Source: Emiliania huxleyi CCMP1516
Lineage: Eukaryota; Haptophyta; Isochrysidales; Noelaerhabdaceae
DNA length: 42,686 nt
Direction of reading: 5' to 3'
Assembly: GCF_000372725.1 (NCBI RefSeq)
Contig: NW_005201213.1
Coordinates: forward strand, 203,304-245,989
The translations under genes were made by a program, and so were the position numbers. This document shows, in pieces, positions 21,206 to 30,800 of this stretch. The stretch's first letter is position 1; every line of letters starts with the position of its first letter. A model generated the notes under the pieces. That model ran no database searches. It was given only the letters and a program-made list of their open reading frames with translations, and was not told where the DNA came from.

Positions 21206-21443
21206 TGTGCAGGCCTTGGGAGGCGGCAACGGCATGGGTGGAGGCGGCGCTGCAACCTTGCACTTCTCCTTCGTGCTGCTCCACTTGCATCCGCTAGTGG
21301 CTTTGCAACTCTGCTTGTCGGTCACGTCCTTGCAGGAAGGCAACGGCGTGGGTGGAGGCGGCGCGGCGCAGCACACGTCGGACGTCGCCGTCGTAGCCCG
21401 CTCCGTTCGCATAGCACGAGCGCTGGCAGAACCTCTTCTGCAC

Positions 21444-21548
21444 CCAGTTTTCATTGTGCTTGCAGAGCTTCTCGTATGCATAGGGATACTGGCCACAGAC
21501 CAAGTCGTTGCTCTGCATGTAGCTGTTGCGCTCGTCCCGTGCACTCGA
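21444..21548. repeat. Direct repeat of the ShK-like module, unit 2
   Basis: Pairs with 21104-21205. The extra C in ctcgtcccgtgc is the base that breaks the reading frame of the secreted gene. Confidence 0.9.
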
Positions 21549-21732
21549 AGCGTGCAAGTTGCTCGGAAGTGCGCCTTCTCACAAGCGATAAATCAGCGAT
21601 AAATTCGACGCCAATCATGATTGGCCCACTAGAGGCGGGTGATGGCTCTGCTGCCGCCGCATGAAGCAATGGCGCCTTCGATAGTCTGCTACTTGCGGTC
21701 ACGGTCACAAGGGAGGAAACGATGAGCAGCAT

Positions 21733-22622
21733 GCGCGCCTTCGGTGATGGCTCGGGCGAGCACCGCGGCACGGAATCGCTTCCCGTGGTAGTTTCTTGTT
21801 GGAAAGACCGCCGTGGAGTAAATAAGGGAGTTACGTCGTGAAATTCTCTTATGTACACCTTAGAGCCCAATCCGAATAGTTGGTTGCGCGATGGTGGACC
21901 TACATGTACATGTACCTGGTGGTTGTGGTTGGTGTGTGGCTCGCTCGGGAAGTGTTGCGAACGAACGAATGAACTCACCATGTTGATTCCCAAAATTCCC
22001 TTACTCAATCTAACTTACCATGTTGATGTGACAGCATGAGCCCGTATTATACATCCACTCCCACCACCAGGACCAGCTGGCCGCGGGCGTACTGCACACC
22101 ACTCGACACGCGAGAGACTAAATCCCACAGACACTTTTCGACCGACACGACAGCTGACGCCTTTTGCAGCCTCATGGTGGACGCGGCGTATACGTCCGGG
22201 CTACTGCGACATTGAAGCTCCAGCCCTCCCGCTGTGCGGCGGCGGCGGCGCTGACGCCGGGGCGCGCAGGCGACTTCAGGCGCGCGCACGTCGGGTGGTA
22301 GGAGCTCGCGTCCACTCCGGACCTGGCCGCTCTCGGTCCTGCAGGTGCGCACCAGCTCGAGAGCAATATGCTACCAGGTCACAGTATGGGTTCGCAATAT
22401 GCGAGAACTCGGCCAGTCACGTGCGACGACGGTGGGACTCACCTTGCTCCGAGTTCAGTGTGTCTATCTAGACGACCCTTGCGCGTCCTGTGCGAGTCAC
22501 GCAGCGCGAGTCACTGTACAAGCCCGCATGATGCGACTTGATGCTTGAAATGGCGACGACACTTAGAGTGCCAATCTGAGTGCCCGCTTAAAGTGCCCAT
22601 GAACTAGCACCCCCTACCCGGG
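21733..22622. other. intergenic, no gene seen
   Basis: The DNA is less GC-rich than elsewhere. The phrase taccaggtcacag(g)tatggg at 22372-22390 also occurs at 17763-17782, suggesting a dispersed repeat. The words ccatgttgat occur twice at 21978-22027. Confidence 0.4.
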
Positions 22623-23714
22623 CTAAGTCCTCTCCCACCCAACCCGCCCACTTGGCGCCGGCGCAGGAGCCAGGGCAAGTGCCGGCGCTGGTGGCAAAGG
22701 TGCCGGCGCAAAGGCAACTGGCGAGGCGCAAGGAAGGTGTGGCGCAGCGTCCCCTGGAGCCCTGCCTAGCTGGTTGCGTAAGGCGCTTTCTCTGAGCGCC
22801 ACCGCTTCATCATCGCACGCCGCCGCTGCCGCCAGCTCCACCTCAGCCACGGCCAGCAGCCTCGATGGCTCCCCGGCGGCACGCGCGTAGGCCACTGCCG
22901 CCTCGACCGCGGTGGCAAAGTAGCCCAGGGATACAGGCCTCCCGTTCTCGTAGCGCCTCGCCTCGAAACGGCCTGAGGCGTGCTCTTTCACGCCCTTGTA
23001 GCCGCTGCTGCTAATAGAGTGGTGCAAGCGTAGGCCCTCAGGCACCACCACCGCCGCCGGCGGAGGCCGTGGCTGGTACTCCCCCACCGCCCGCGCGTAC
23101 GCCACCGCCGCCTCAACCGCCGAGTCAAAGACACCGATCGAGGTGGACCTGCCCTTCACAGTTTGCTGCGCCTGGAAGCGGCCAGAGGAGGGCTTTATGT
23201 GCACACCCTTGTAGCCCGTGCTGCTGCGGCTGGAGAGATGCAGGCGCAGGCCCTCCGCTGATAATTGCTGCGGCTGCGGCGCTGGCGGCGGCAACGTCGG
23301 CCGCGGCGGCGGCGGCAAGCTCTCGCGAGACATGTCTGGTCCATTAGACTGAGGCTGCGCATCCTGCTGCCGCCACCCGCGCGCAATGAGCTTGGCGGCC
23401 GCTCCCTTCTGCGCTGCCGGAAGCTCTGCTTCCGCGGGCTGCTCCGCCTCTTGCAGCCCTGCCCAGGGATCGGCCGCCTCTGGCCCTGTTGCCGGAATCA
23501 CCGCCTGCGCCAACTCTTCCGCCTCCATGAGAGTTTTCCCGCTGCATATTGGCCCTGTCACCGCCGCCTCTGCCGCCTCTGCTGCCACCGCCGACTCCGC
23601 TGGCGGAGCTGGCATCCTCGGATGCTCGTACGCGGCCGAGTTCGAATGCTCGATGGCGATGGCGTCCTCTTCGGCCGTGGTTGCGGGACCGTGGCGTTTT
23701 CGCTTCATGCACAT
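22623..23714 (-). CDS. AP2-domain DNA-binding protein with two AP2 domains
   Basis: A single-exon gene. ATG 23714 opens MCMKRKRHGP, a basic nuclear-localisation-like start; the longer frame upstream has no ATG. It encodes 363 residues. Two AP2/ERF-type domains lie in the second half (about 23255-23075 and 23045-22880). Each has GLRLHxSxxSxTGYKGV, a GRFxA strand, a short basic loop, and G.F.tAveAAvAYARAvGE. The N-terminal half is Ala/Glu/Pro-rich. AP2 proteins of algae are presumed transcription factors; in haptophytes the family is large. The same domain type occurs eight more times in the cluster at 28578-33561. The C terminus is an Ala/Pro tail. Confidence 0.85.
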   Translation of the reverse strand: MCMKRKRHGPATTAEEDAIAIEHSNSAAYEHPRMPAPPAESAVAAEAAEAAVTGPICSGKTLMEAEELAQAVIPATGPEAADPWAGLQEAEQPAEAELPAAQKGAAAKLIARGWRQQDAQPQSNGPDMSRESLPPPPRPTLPPPAPQPQQLSAEGLRLHLSSRSSTGYKGVHIKPSSGRFQAQQTVKGRSTSIGVFDSAVEAAVAYARAVGEYQPRPPPAAVVVPEGLRLHHSISSSGYKGVKEHASGRFEARRYENGRPVSLGYFATAVEAAVAYARAAGEPSRLLAVAEVELAAAAACDDEAVALRESALRNQLGRAPGDAAPHLPCASPVAFAPAPLPPAPALALAPAPAPSGRVGWERT

Positions 23715-24387
23715 TGCGCGCGTCCTCGAGGACGGCAAACCGGGAAAATGACCTGTTCACGTAGCTTGTTCAGCTGGATCCGGGGCAGTCGGATGCACCC
23801 CTCACTGGGGGAGGCGGCGCGGGCGGCAGGCGCATATGCGCGGGTGAGGGTCGGGCGGGGGGCGGAGCCGAGAGCGGCTCACGGGTTTGTCCGGTGGGGG
23901 GGGGCGGGGCGGGGCGGGGCGGGGTGGATCGGGTCGGGTCGGGGTGGGGCGGGGTTGCTCGGGTCGGAAGAGAAGAGAACCTCCTTATCAGCTGGTCGGC
24001 CGCCATGTGGGCCTCCGGGCCTGCTGCGGCGGCGCGGCCGGTTGAGGCCGGGCTCGGCCCGCGGCCCGCGACGGCTGGCCGCCGACGAGCGATCTCGCGC
24101 TGCTCGTCAAAATGGCGGCGGTGTCGATTGCGGCAACGGTCGTTCAGTCGCTCAGCGCTCAGGCGTCTGTCGTCTGTCGTCTGTCGTCTGTTGTCGCATT
24201 TCGCACACGCGCGCGCCGCGCGACCCGCGTCGCTCCGCGAGGGCATGAGCCTTCCGCGCCCCCGCAATCTTCTACCCCCACGACTCGGAACGCGAATGTG
24301 ACAGGACCATCGGGTCCTTCGGCCACCAAAGCGAGATCACCCGAGAGCAGCTGAGTCTGCCTCTGGCCTCGCCTCCCTCTCCTTCAG
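23715..24387. other. Promoter side of the AP2 gene and G-rich repeats
   Basis: Holds a tandem GGGGC array at 23896-23955 (ggggcggggcggggcgggg), potentially quadruplex-forming, and a 7-base TCTGTCG array near 24164-24192. A protein-like frame (ECDRTIGSFGHQSEITREQL) at about 24293-24352 may be an exon joined to the one that follows. Confidence 0.4.
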
Positions 24388-24573
24388 GCATTCGTGGCAT
24401 CCTATGGGTCGTCCAGAGTTATCGACCTCTGGCGAGTCAGCCAGCCCCACTTTGAGGGCGCCATGAAGTACAGCGATCGCCAACTCGCTGGCCTCTTCGC
24501 AAGGCCCCCCGACCGTGTCGAACTCATCGACGCGGGCTCTCTCGGCTGCGGGACCGGCCCCAGCTTCGGCTGA
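24388..24573 (+). CDS. Probable terminal exon of an unrecognised gene
   Basis: A pyrimidine tract ending CTCCTTCAG precedes a 61-codon open frame beginning AFVASYGSSRVIDLWRVSQ, containing YSDRQLAGLFARPPDRVELI and ending GTGPSFG before TGA 24571-24573. Its composition is that of a real protein, unlike the surrounding frames. The frame has no start codon of its own, so it would need an upstream exon, perhaps the one near 24293. I do not recognise the family. A relic is the alternative. Confidence 0.35.
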   Translation, partial: AFVASYGSSRVIDLWRVSQPHFEGAMKYSDRQLAGLFARPPDRVELIDAGSLGCGTGPSFG

Positions 24574-25812
24574 GGGCTGACAAGCTGCCGAGCCCAAATC
24601 ACTGTGAGAGTCGTGATTTCTTGTTGATTTTCAAAAAATCTCTCTCGGGTCGGGGTGGGGAGGGGTTGTGGGGTGGGGTGGGGATGACATGTCGGGGTGG
24701 GGAGTGGGTGGGCGCCGGAGTGGGCGTGGTGTGACTGCTCCTGTGGCGCGGGCGACGGCATGTGAATTTTGTTTTTTTCACACGCAATCTCACTCTATCA
24801 GAGGCGTGAATCCTTTAGGATTCTCGCCCGCTCTGCTGAGGGGAGGAGCCGGACGATCGCTCGGTCGAGCCTGCCCTGCTGGTCTCTGACCTCATGTTGA
24901 CATTCTATTCACAGACAAATGAATCTCGGCGGGCGGATTACGTCCCGCGCTCACACTGCTCACTCCTTGTGCGAGCCGCCGGTCAGCGATCAGCTCGCCT
25001 CTCCTACTTATCTTCCGTCGCTTTCGTCGTGATGAGTGCGGTCGACATCGCGGCGAAGGCCGTCTTCACGGCATCGTCGACGTCTGCGACGAACGGGATT
25101 ACAGTGGGACAAATCATCGTCCGAAAGATGAAGGTGCTTGACGACGCCCCCCCTGCCTCCGTTGCTCAGCGGGGCAGCTGACGCGCAACAGCTCTCCCAT
25201 AGGCGACTCGGCAGGTGCGCCGGCGCAAGCCATCGCCTAGATGCTACGCGCCCCTGATCCCTGCCCAGCGCCCGGGCGACGCCCGGGCTCACACTCCCCT
25301 CGAGACACTCCCACACAGCCAACGAGGGACTGGGGGGCAACCGTTGCGACTGGTGCGCGCACACGATGGTCTCCGCGGTGCCGGGAAAATCTACCACAAA
25401 ACTACTACGACGGCAGCCAAAAGCTCTTCTTCTCGTCGAAACACCACGTCGGCTGCGCTCACCGCCGACGGCTGCCCTTGCCGTCGACATTTTTTCCGCC
25501 GATTCATCGCCGCCGTCTTTATCCCAAGCGTCTAGGCCACTGCTGGCGGTCACCACCGATCTCCACGTCGCCGATTCCATCGCGGAGGACGCCACCACCG
25601 CCGGAGCTAGCACCTCCTCGGCACGCGGGGCACTTCCCGCCTCCCCCCCCCCCCCCCTCCCTCGCGCCTGGGCCGCTCGGGACGCAGCCCCGCGTTCTCC
25701 CCGCCCCCCCCTCCTCCCTCCCTGCCTCGACCCTCTTCCACGCGCCGCTCGCGCAGGTCTGCTATACTCGGGGTCGTATTTCGATGTGCCACACACCGAC
25801 AACAAACAAAAG

Positions 25813-25909
<97 letters not shown>

Positions 25910-26226
25910 CCACCACCACCCACCCACCCGCCACACACCACACACCCACACACACACACACACCCCACACACATTCCCCCCCCCAAACCCCCCCCGGCCT
26001 CTCTATATTCTCCGGCGTCCAATCGCCCGAGACATGAACTTGAGCCCGCTCCCTCGGGCGCCGCCCTCCGCAGGCTCAACGTTCGAGCTTTGTCTCCCGT
26101 CACTCTCTCCTCTCATTTCAGACCCCCCACTCATGCGCATAGCTGTTCGCACTTCCGACCAATGCAGGCCGCTTAAAGTGCCCCAGCGCCGCCCCACACC
26201 TTCGCCCCTGTGGCTGTGCCTCTCAG
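24574..26226. other. Mostly non-coding, low-complexity region
   Basis: GGGGTGGGG arrays (24645-24700), a C run at 25640 and the long CA repeat at 25815-25907. A short frame from ATG 25032 to TGA 25181 (MSAVDIAAKAVFTASSTSAT) has ordinary composition and might be a small protein of 49 residues, but nothing confirms it. The 5' exon of the next gene should lie near 26034-26226; an ATG at 26034 followed by CCGCAG is a weak candidate. Confidence 0.35.
25815..25907. repeat. (CA)46 microsatellite
   Basis: A 93-base perfect dinucleotide tract, followed by imperfect CA and ACC repeats to about 25966. It creates long His-Thr and Cys-Val frames that are not genes. Confidence 0.98.
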
Positions 26227-26721
26227 GCTCCGCCCTGCGCGGATTTCGAGTGCACCGGCTGCAACTATCTCAGCACCAATGGGGCCTATTATGAAGCGCC
26301 GCCTGGCCAGTGCTCCTTCGACTCGTCCACGCAGAAGTGCAAGACGTCGATCTGGAACGACGTCGAGAAGGACACGTGCCTCGCCGAGGTAATCCCCAAT
26401 CCCCGCAACCCCCCCCCCCCCCCATCCCTCTCTTCCCCTCCTCCAGTCTCTCTCTCCCTCCCTCCCTCTCTCTCTCAGCCGCCGCCGCCTTTGCTTTGCG
26501 CTCCCTGCCGCTGCCCCAGCGCCGCCCCACACCTTCTTCCTCGCCCCTGTGCCCCTCTCAGGCTCCGCCCTGCGCGGATTTCGAGTGCACCGGCTGCAAC
26601 TATCTCAGCACCAATGGGGCCTATTATGAAGCGCCGCCTGGCCAGTGCTCCTTCGACTCGTCCACGCAGAAGTGCAAGACGTCGATCTGGAACGACGTCG
26701 AGAAGGACACGTGCCTCGCGC
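26180..26721 (+). repeat. Direct duplication of an exon with its acceptor
   Basis: About 200 bases including the 3' end of the preceding intron (gcgccgccccacacctt...ctcag) and the whole exon occur at 26180-26388 and 26512-26721. The exon parts differ little, while the intron parts have a small indel. The intron phase is 0 on both sides. Confidence 0.85.
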
Positions 26722-27490
26722 CCCCTCCGTCCGCGTCGCCCCCGCCGTCCGTTTCGCCGTCGCCGCCGCCGCCTCTGCCGCCGCCTCCCTCCGCCTTGCC
26801 TGCGCCGCCGCCGTCCGCCTCGCCCTCTCCGCCGCCGCCGTCCGCCTCGCTGTCGCCGCCGCCGCCTCTGCCGCCGCCTCCCTCCGCCTTGCCTGCGCCG
26901 CCGCCGTCCGCCTCGCCCTCGCCGCCGCCGCTGTCCGCGTCGCCCTCGCCGGCTGCCGCGCGCCGCGGCGGCACATGACCCGTCTNNNNNNNNNNNNNNN
27001 NNNNNNNNNNNNNNNNNNNNNNNNNNNNNNNNNNNNNNNNNNNNNNNNNNNNNNNNNNNNNNNNNNNNNNNNNNNNNNNNNNNNNACGCGGCGCCCGCTA
27101 CAGGCGTGTGCCGCACGGACGAGCAGAACAAGGGCAACTTTGACGAGCTTTGGGGTATCGAGCTCGGGCTATTGGGGTGCCACGACAGGTGTCGCTTCAG
27201 CCGCGGCTGCACCGGCGCGCCTCCCCCCCCCCCACCCACCTCAGCTCCTCCCTCTTGGTCGCAGCACACCGCGCTTTGGCCCGCGCAGGGTTCGAGATTA
27301 CACGAGATTACACGAGCTTACACGAGATTGCCATCTGGCCCGCGCAGGGTTCGAGTACACCGTCGAAGGCAAGGCGTCCCGCTGCAAGCTCTTCAAGGGC
27401 CCCATCCTCTCGACGCTGCCTGTCGGCGGCGCGCGCTGCTACAAGAAGGCGTCCAAGACGGAGCTCGGGCCGCACAAAAAGCGGCTCTAG
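26227..27490 (+). CDS. Secreted-type Cys-rich protein with duplicated exon and PAN-like end, interrupted by N gap
   Basis: The internal exon 26227-26388 (54 codons, APPCADFECTGCNYLSTNGA to KDTCLAE) is followed by intron 26389-26561 (GTAATC...CTCTCAG). A second exon from 26562 then repeats the same 52 codons almost perfectly before entering a PPPPSASPSPPP linker to about 26975. The assembly is missing 26986-27085. After the gap GVCRTDEQNKGNFDELWGIE and CHDRCRFSRGC lead to a short intron. The last exon contains FEYTVEGKASRCKLFKGP and CYKKASK, a PAN/apple-like ending, with TAG 27488-27490. The intron before it appears to be GC-AG (CACCG|GCGCGC...CGCGCAG|GG). The 5' end was not found. It resembles extracellular proteins with Pro-rich stalks; ligand unknown. 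Confidence 0.55.
26986..27085. other. Assembly gap (100 N)
   Basis: Exactly 100 N, the usual placeholder for a gap of unknown length. Open frames drawn across it are meaningless. Confidence 0.99.
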
Positions 27491-28577
27491 GAGGGGGGCG
27501 TCGGACGGCGTCCCAATCCTACGGGGCGCCCTGCGGTGCTTTCGAGGAGGCCGATCGATGCGCGGCCCCGTTACCCTCCAGGCCGATCGGTAGGGGGCTG
27601 ACGCGGACCGTAGCGCTAAGTGGCCTGGCCCGCCACTGATGGAGCAAGACTCAAAGCGGAGGACCGGGGAACGCCGAAATTACACAAATGACTGTGAACA
27701 CATCCACAGTCATCCACAGTCTAGTAAGTGCATAGCTATCTAGTAGTAGTACTCAGAAGCACCCTTTCTTTGTGCGGAGCTCCGGACCAAGCGTCTAAGT
27801 GTCCTCCTTTAGCTTTACGGAGCCTCCTACGTCCTTCCATATCCCACACTGCACACACCCCCGGTCTCTTCTTTCACATCCTGACCTATAGCGACAGGAA
27901 CGTAGACATCCCTCCCTACAGCGACTCGGAGGATGTGGCGGCTGCGGTGTGTAAACAGGCCGAACGGTGGGGGACGGGGAGGAACGGGAGGGGGAAGAGG
28001 ACGGAGAGGAAGAGGAGTCACTTGAGGGGGCTGGTGGTGACGGGCTCTCAGCACTCAGATCGCGGCTGCTCACCGCAGCAGGCTGGGCGCGGGCGACGGC
28101 TTCCTCAGAAAAAGAATTGAACATTCCTGAGTCGCTCGCCACTCTGGCACTAACAGAGTAATACACAGCGTACATTCTACATACATACACTACGAAAAAG
28201 AAGCTCGGTAATTCGGAATGAAATTCGCGATCGCCACCCCAGGCACGGGACTGCGACTGGCGGCTGCGGGCTGGGCGCGGCAGCACCAGCAGCACTGGCA
28301 CTAAGAGAGGAACCAGTGCATGAAGAAGAGAATTTTACAACGAAACTCCTCTCACAACCCTCGAAGATTTCACGGCGGACCTGTACCAGCCCCCCTCGCC
28401 CCTCCCCTCGCGATGGCGCTCCCTCCCCCTTCGAATACCTGCTCTCACCTGACCCCCACGCCCCACCCCCACCACACCCGCACGTCAGCATACAACCCGT
28501 CTCGTTGTCTCTCATCCAACTCTCCAGCTCCAACTCTCCAGATCCACGCCGCGCCCTGCCCCTGCCCCCTGGCCGAC
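27491..28577. other. intergenic, no gene recognised
   Basis: Contains the short duplicate catccacagt (27702-27722). A minus-strand Ser/Pro-rich frame spans 27795-28301 but shows no conserved motif. This is the downstream region of the AP2-PHD gene on the minus strand. Confidence 0.4.
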
Positions 28578-30800
28578 TCAGCGCGCGGCCGCCTCTGCGC
28601 GTTGCCAGCGCGCGGCCGCGACGAAGCGACCCATTAGCTCCTCAGCCGAGCGGGCGGTGCCGCCGCCTTCCTTTGCGGCGAAGCGCGCATGGATCGCGGG
28701 CATGGACTCGCGGATCGCCTCGCTAAGGTGCTGCTCCTCGGCCCGCGACCACGGCGCCGGGCCCGCAGGCGCCGCCTCGATCGCACCGCCTCGCTGGCTC
28801 GCCGCTGATGGCTCCGCTGGCTCGGCCGCCTCTGGCTCGGCCGCCTCTGGCTCGGCCGCCGCCGACGACGACGATGACGGCTCCGCCGCTGCCTCCTGGC
28901 GGGGCGGCACGCGCCGCCAGTCGGTGCCCTCCTCGCGCCACGAGAACCAGTCGTGCCATCCGGCCTCGTCGGACGGCGTGCGGACCAGCGCCTGAAACCA
29001 ACCGTCCTCCAGCACGGCCGTCACGGTCGCGCGGAGCCACGCGGCGGGCTGCCCCTCCTCCTCCTCCACCTCCACCTCGATCACACCCCCCTCGCGCGGC
29101 CACACCCACCCGGAGGGCGGCGGTGGCGGCCGGGCGCGGCCCGGCGCGATCAAAAAGTCGGACCCGCCGCTCGGCTCGCCCGAGCTGCGGCCAGATCCGA
29201 CGGCGTTCGTCCCGTCGAACGCCATCTCGACCACCTCCGCGTCGACCCACTCTGCGCCGTCTGCAGAGTCGTCGCCGTCGGAGCCGTCGCCGTCGCTCAC
29301 GACGGCAGCAACGATGAGCGGCGAGCCGCCATCGGAGGACGCGCCCGCGCTCTGGTCGGCGGCAGCGCAGGGCATGCAGATGTACTCCTCCGCCTCCTCG
29401 GCCTGCTGCTTGTCCACACCGGCGCACTCGCCGTGGCACCAGCGGCCGCACGCGTCGCAGCTGATCCACACGCCCTCAAACGGCAGGTTGTTGGTCGGCA
29501 GGTGGCGGTCGGTGTCGCAAAAGCAGCCGAGCTCGCGAGGGCGCTTGGTGCCCTTGCCGCGTGAGGCCGGCGTCAGCCCCTCCCCGCCCGCCCGCGCGAA
29601 CGCCACCGCCGCCTCGACCGCCGTGTCGAAAGTGCCCAAGTGGACCCGCCTCCCATTCAACTTGATCTCAACCCGGAAGCGGCCGCAATCCTTGGTCACA
29701 CCGCGGTAGCCGGTGGGATTGCGGCTAGACAGGTGCAACCGCACCCCTCCCGCATCTGCCACCACCGCCGGAGCCTCCCCGACCGCCCGCGCGTAGGCGA
29801 CTGCCGCCGCCACCGCCGTGTCGAAGGTGCCCAGATGCGCGCGTAGGAATCTGCCGCCACCGCCGGTCTCGGCCGAAAAGCGACCAGAGCGCACCTTGAA
29901 CACGCCCATGTAGCCGGTGCTGTTGCTGCTCGAGAGGTGCAGGCGCAGCCCCTCTGCCACTGACGCAGCCACTGACGGAGCCTCGGCGAATCCTGCCCGC
30001 GCCTGCTCGGCCGCCGACGCCCGCTCTGCCCCCTCCTCCCCCTCCTCCTCCTCCTCTGCCTCCCCCTCCTCCTCCCCCTCCTCCGCTCCTCCCTGCCCGA
30101 CCGCCCGCGCGTACGCCACCGCCGCCTCCACCGCCGTGCCGAAGCTGCCCAAGTGCAGACACGTTCCGTCCAGCATGTGCCGCGCGTTGAAACGGCCCCT
30201 CCGCATCCGCACGCCTCTGTATCCGGTGCTGTTGCTGTTGGAGAGGTGCAAACGCAGCCCCTCTGCCTCCTCGACCACCGGCGCCGGCTCTGCCCGCTCC
30301 TCCCGCTCCTCCCCCTCCTCTGCCTCCTCCCCCTCTTCCGCAGCTGCATCCTCCGGCGCCTCCGCGACCGCCCGCGCGTACGCCGCCGCCGCCTCCACCG
30401 CCGTGCCGAAGCTGCCGAGGCTGCAGTACCTCCCGTCCACCACGTGCCGCGCCACGAAGCGGCCAGAGTGATGCTCACACACGCCTCTGTAGCCGGTTCT
30501 GTTGCTACTGGAGAGGTGCAGCCGCAGCCCCTCTGCCTCCTCCACCACCTCCCCCTCCTCCTCCTCCTCTTCCTCCTCTTCCGTGGGTGCGGTGGGTGCG
30601 GTGGAGGCGGTAGCGGCGGAGGAGGAAGAGAAGGAGGCGGCGGGAGGGGTGGTAGAAGAGGCTGCCGAGAGTGCGACGGCGGCGGCGCGGCTGGAGCGTC
30701 GCTTCGGCGCGGGCGCGTCGGTCGACTCGTTCTCGCCCTCGCCCTCGCCCTCGCCCTCCTCCATGGCGCCCTCGGTCCAGTTCGGGCCAGTGTGGCCCAT
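28578..30800 (-). CDS. Chromatin-type regulator: four AP2 domains, PHD finger, Agenet/Tudor-like and SANT-like regions
   Basis: A single open frame of 740 residues from ATG 30800 (MGHTGPNWTEG). The frame is open further upstream to 30920 without ATG. Order on the minus strand: acidic and basic Ala-rich leader; AP2 domains at about 30545-30370, 30265-30095, 29965-29780 and 29745-29580, separated by Glu-rich spacers; a PHD finger at 29535-29365 with the C4HC3 pattern CFC...CDACGRWCHGEC...CMPC; an Agenet/Tudor-like region (29125-28910, IEVEVEEEEGQPAAWLRATV ... WHDWFSWREEGTDWRRVP); and a Myb/SANT-like end (WSRAEEQHLSEAIRESMP). AP2 binds DNA and PHD reads histone H3 tails, so a sequence-specific chromatin adaptor is inferred. 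The stop is at 28578-28580. It may be fused to the gene upstream (see findings). Confidence 0.75.
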   Translation of the reverse strand: MGHTGPNWTEGAMEEGEGEGEGENESTDAPAPKRRSSRAAAVALSAASSTTPPAASFSSSSAATASTAPTAPTEEEEEEEEEGEVVEEAEGLRLHLSSSNRTGYRGVCEHHSGRFVARHVVDGRYCSLGSFGTAVEAAAAYARAVAEAPEDAAAEEGEEAEEGEEREERAEPAPVVEEAEGLRLHLSNSNSTGYRGVRMRRGRFNARHMLDGTCLHLGSFGTAVEAAVAYARAVGQGGAEEGEEEGEAEEEEEGEEGAERASAAEQARAGFAEAPSVAASVAEGLRLHLSSSNSTGYMGVFKVRSGRFSAETGGGGRFLRAHLGTFDTAVAAAVAYARAVGEAPAVVADAGGVRLHLSSRNPTGYRGVTKDCGRFRVEIKLNGRRVHLGTFDTAVEAAVAFARAGGEGLTPASRGKGTKRPRELGCFCDTDRHLPTNNLPFEGVWISCDACGRWCHGECAGVDKQQAEEAEEYICMPCAAADQSAGASSDGGSPLIVAAVVSDGDGSDGDDSADGAEWVDAEVVEMAFDGTNAVGSGRSSGEPSGGSDFLIAPGRARPPPPPSGWVWPREGGVIEVEVEEEEGQPAAWLRATVTAVLEDGWFQALVRTPSDEAGWHDWFSWREEGTDWRRVPPRQEAAAEPSSSSSAAAEPEAAEPEAAEPAEPSAASQRGGAIEAAPAGPAPWSRAEEQHLSEAIRESMPAIHARFAAKEGGGTARSAEELMGRFVAAARWQRAEAAAR

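Larger units (their letters stand above)
21080..21732 (-). pseudogene. Secreted protein with two ShK-like modules, frame broken twice
   Basis: The ATG at 21732 begins a good signal peptide (MLLIVSSLVTVTASS). A Cys-rich module of the ShK-like type follows (CGQYPYAYEKLCKHNENW, then CQRSC), next a module with SCKATSGCKWSSTKEKCK, and a second copy of the first module. The coding frame is interrupted by one extra base just before the first module (near 21537) and by about 7 extra bases after CYANGAGYDGD (near 21390). The second module lacks its last cysteines and runs into low-complexity sequence. The two modules share a nearly identical stretch of about 95 bases. ShK-like domains are common in non-toxic secreted proteins; the role here is unknown. 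Breaks may be real inactivation, unrecognised tiny introns or base-calling errors. Confidence 0.55.

Noticed and set aside
20642..21544. A single 300-residue minus-strand gene
   Set aside because: Only its central part (21080-21400) is protein-like; the rest is Arg/Ala low complexity, and the first ShK-like module is in another frame.
25008..26176. Long His-Thr (+) and Cys-Val (-) reading frames
   Set aside because: They are produced by the CA microsatellite; the flanking sequence has no conserved motif.
27295..27330. CRISPR-like short repeat (attacacgag)
   Set aside because: Only three 10-base units with no spacers, inside a eukaryotic intron.
26491..27639. A 380-residue frame across the N gap
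   Set aside because: The N block has unknown length, so frame continuity across it is meaningless.
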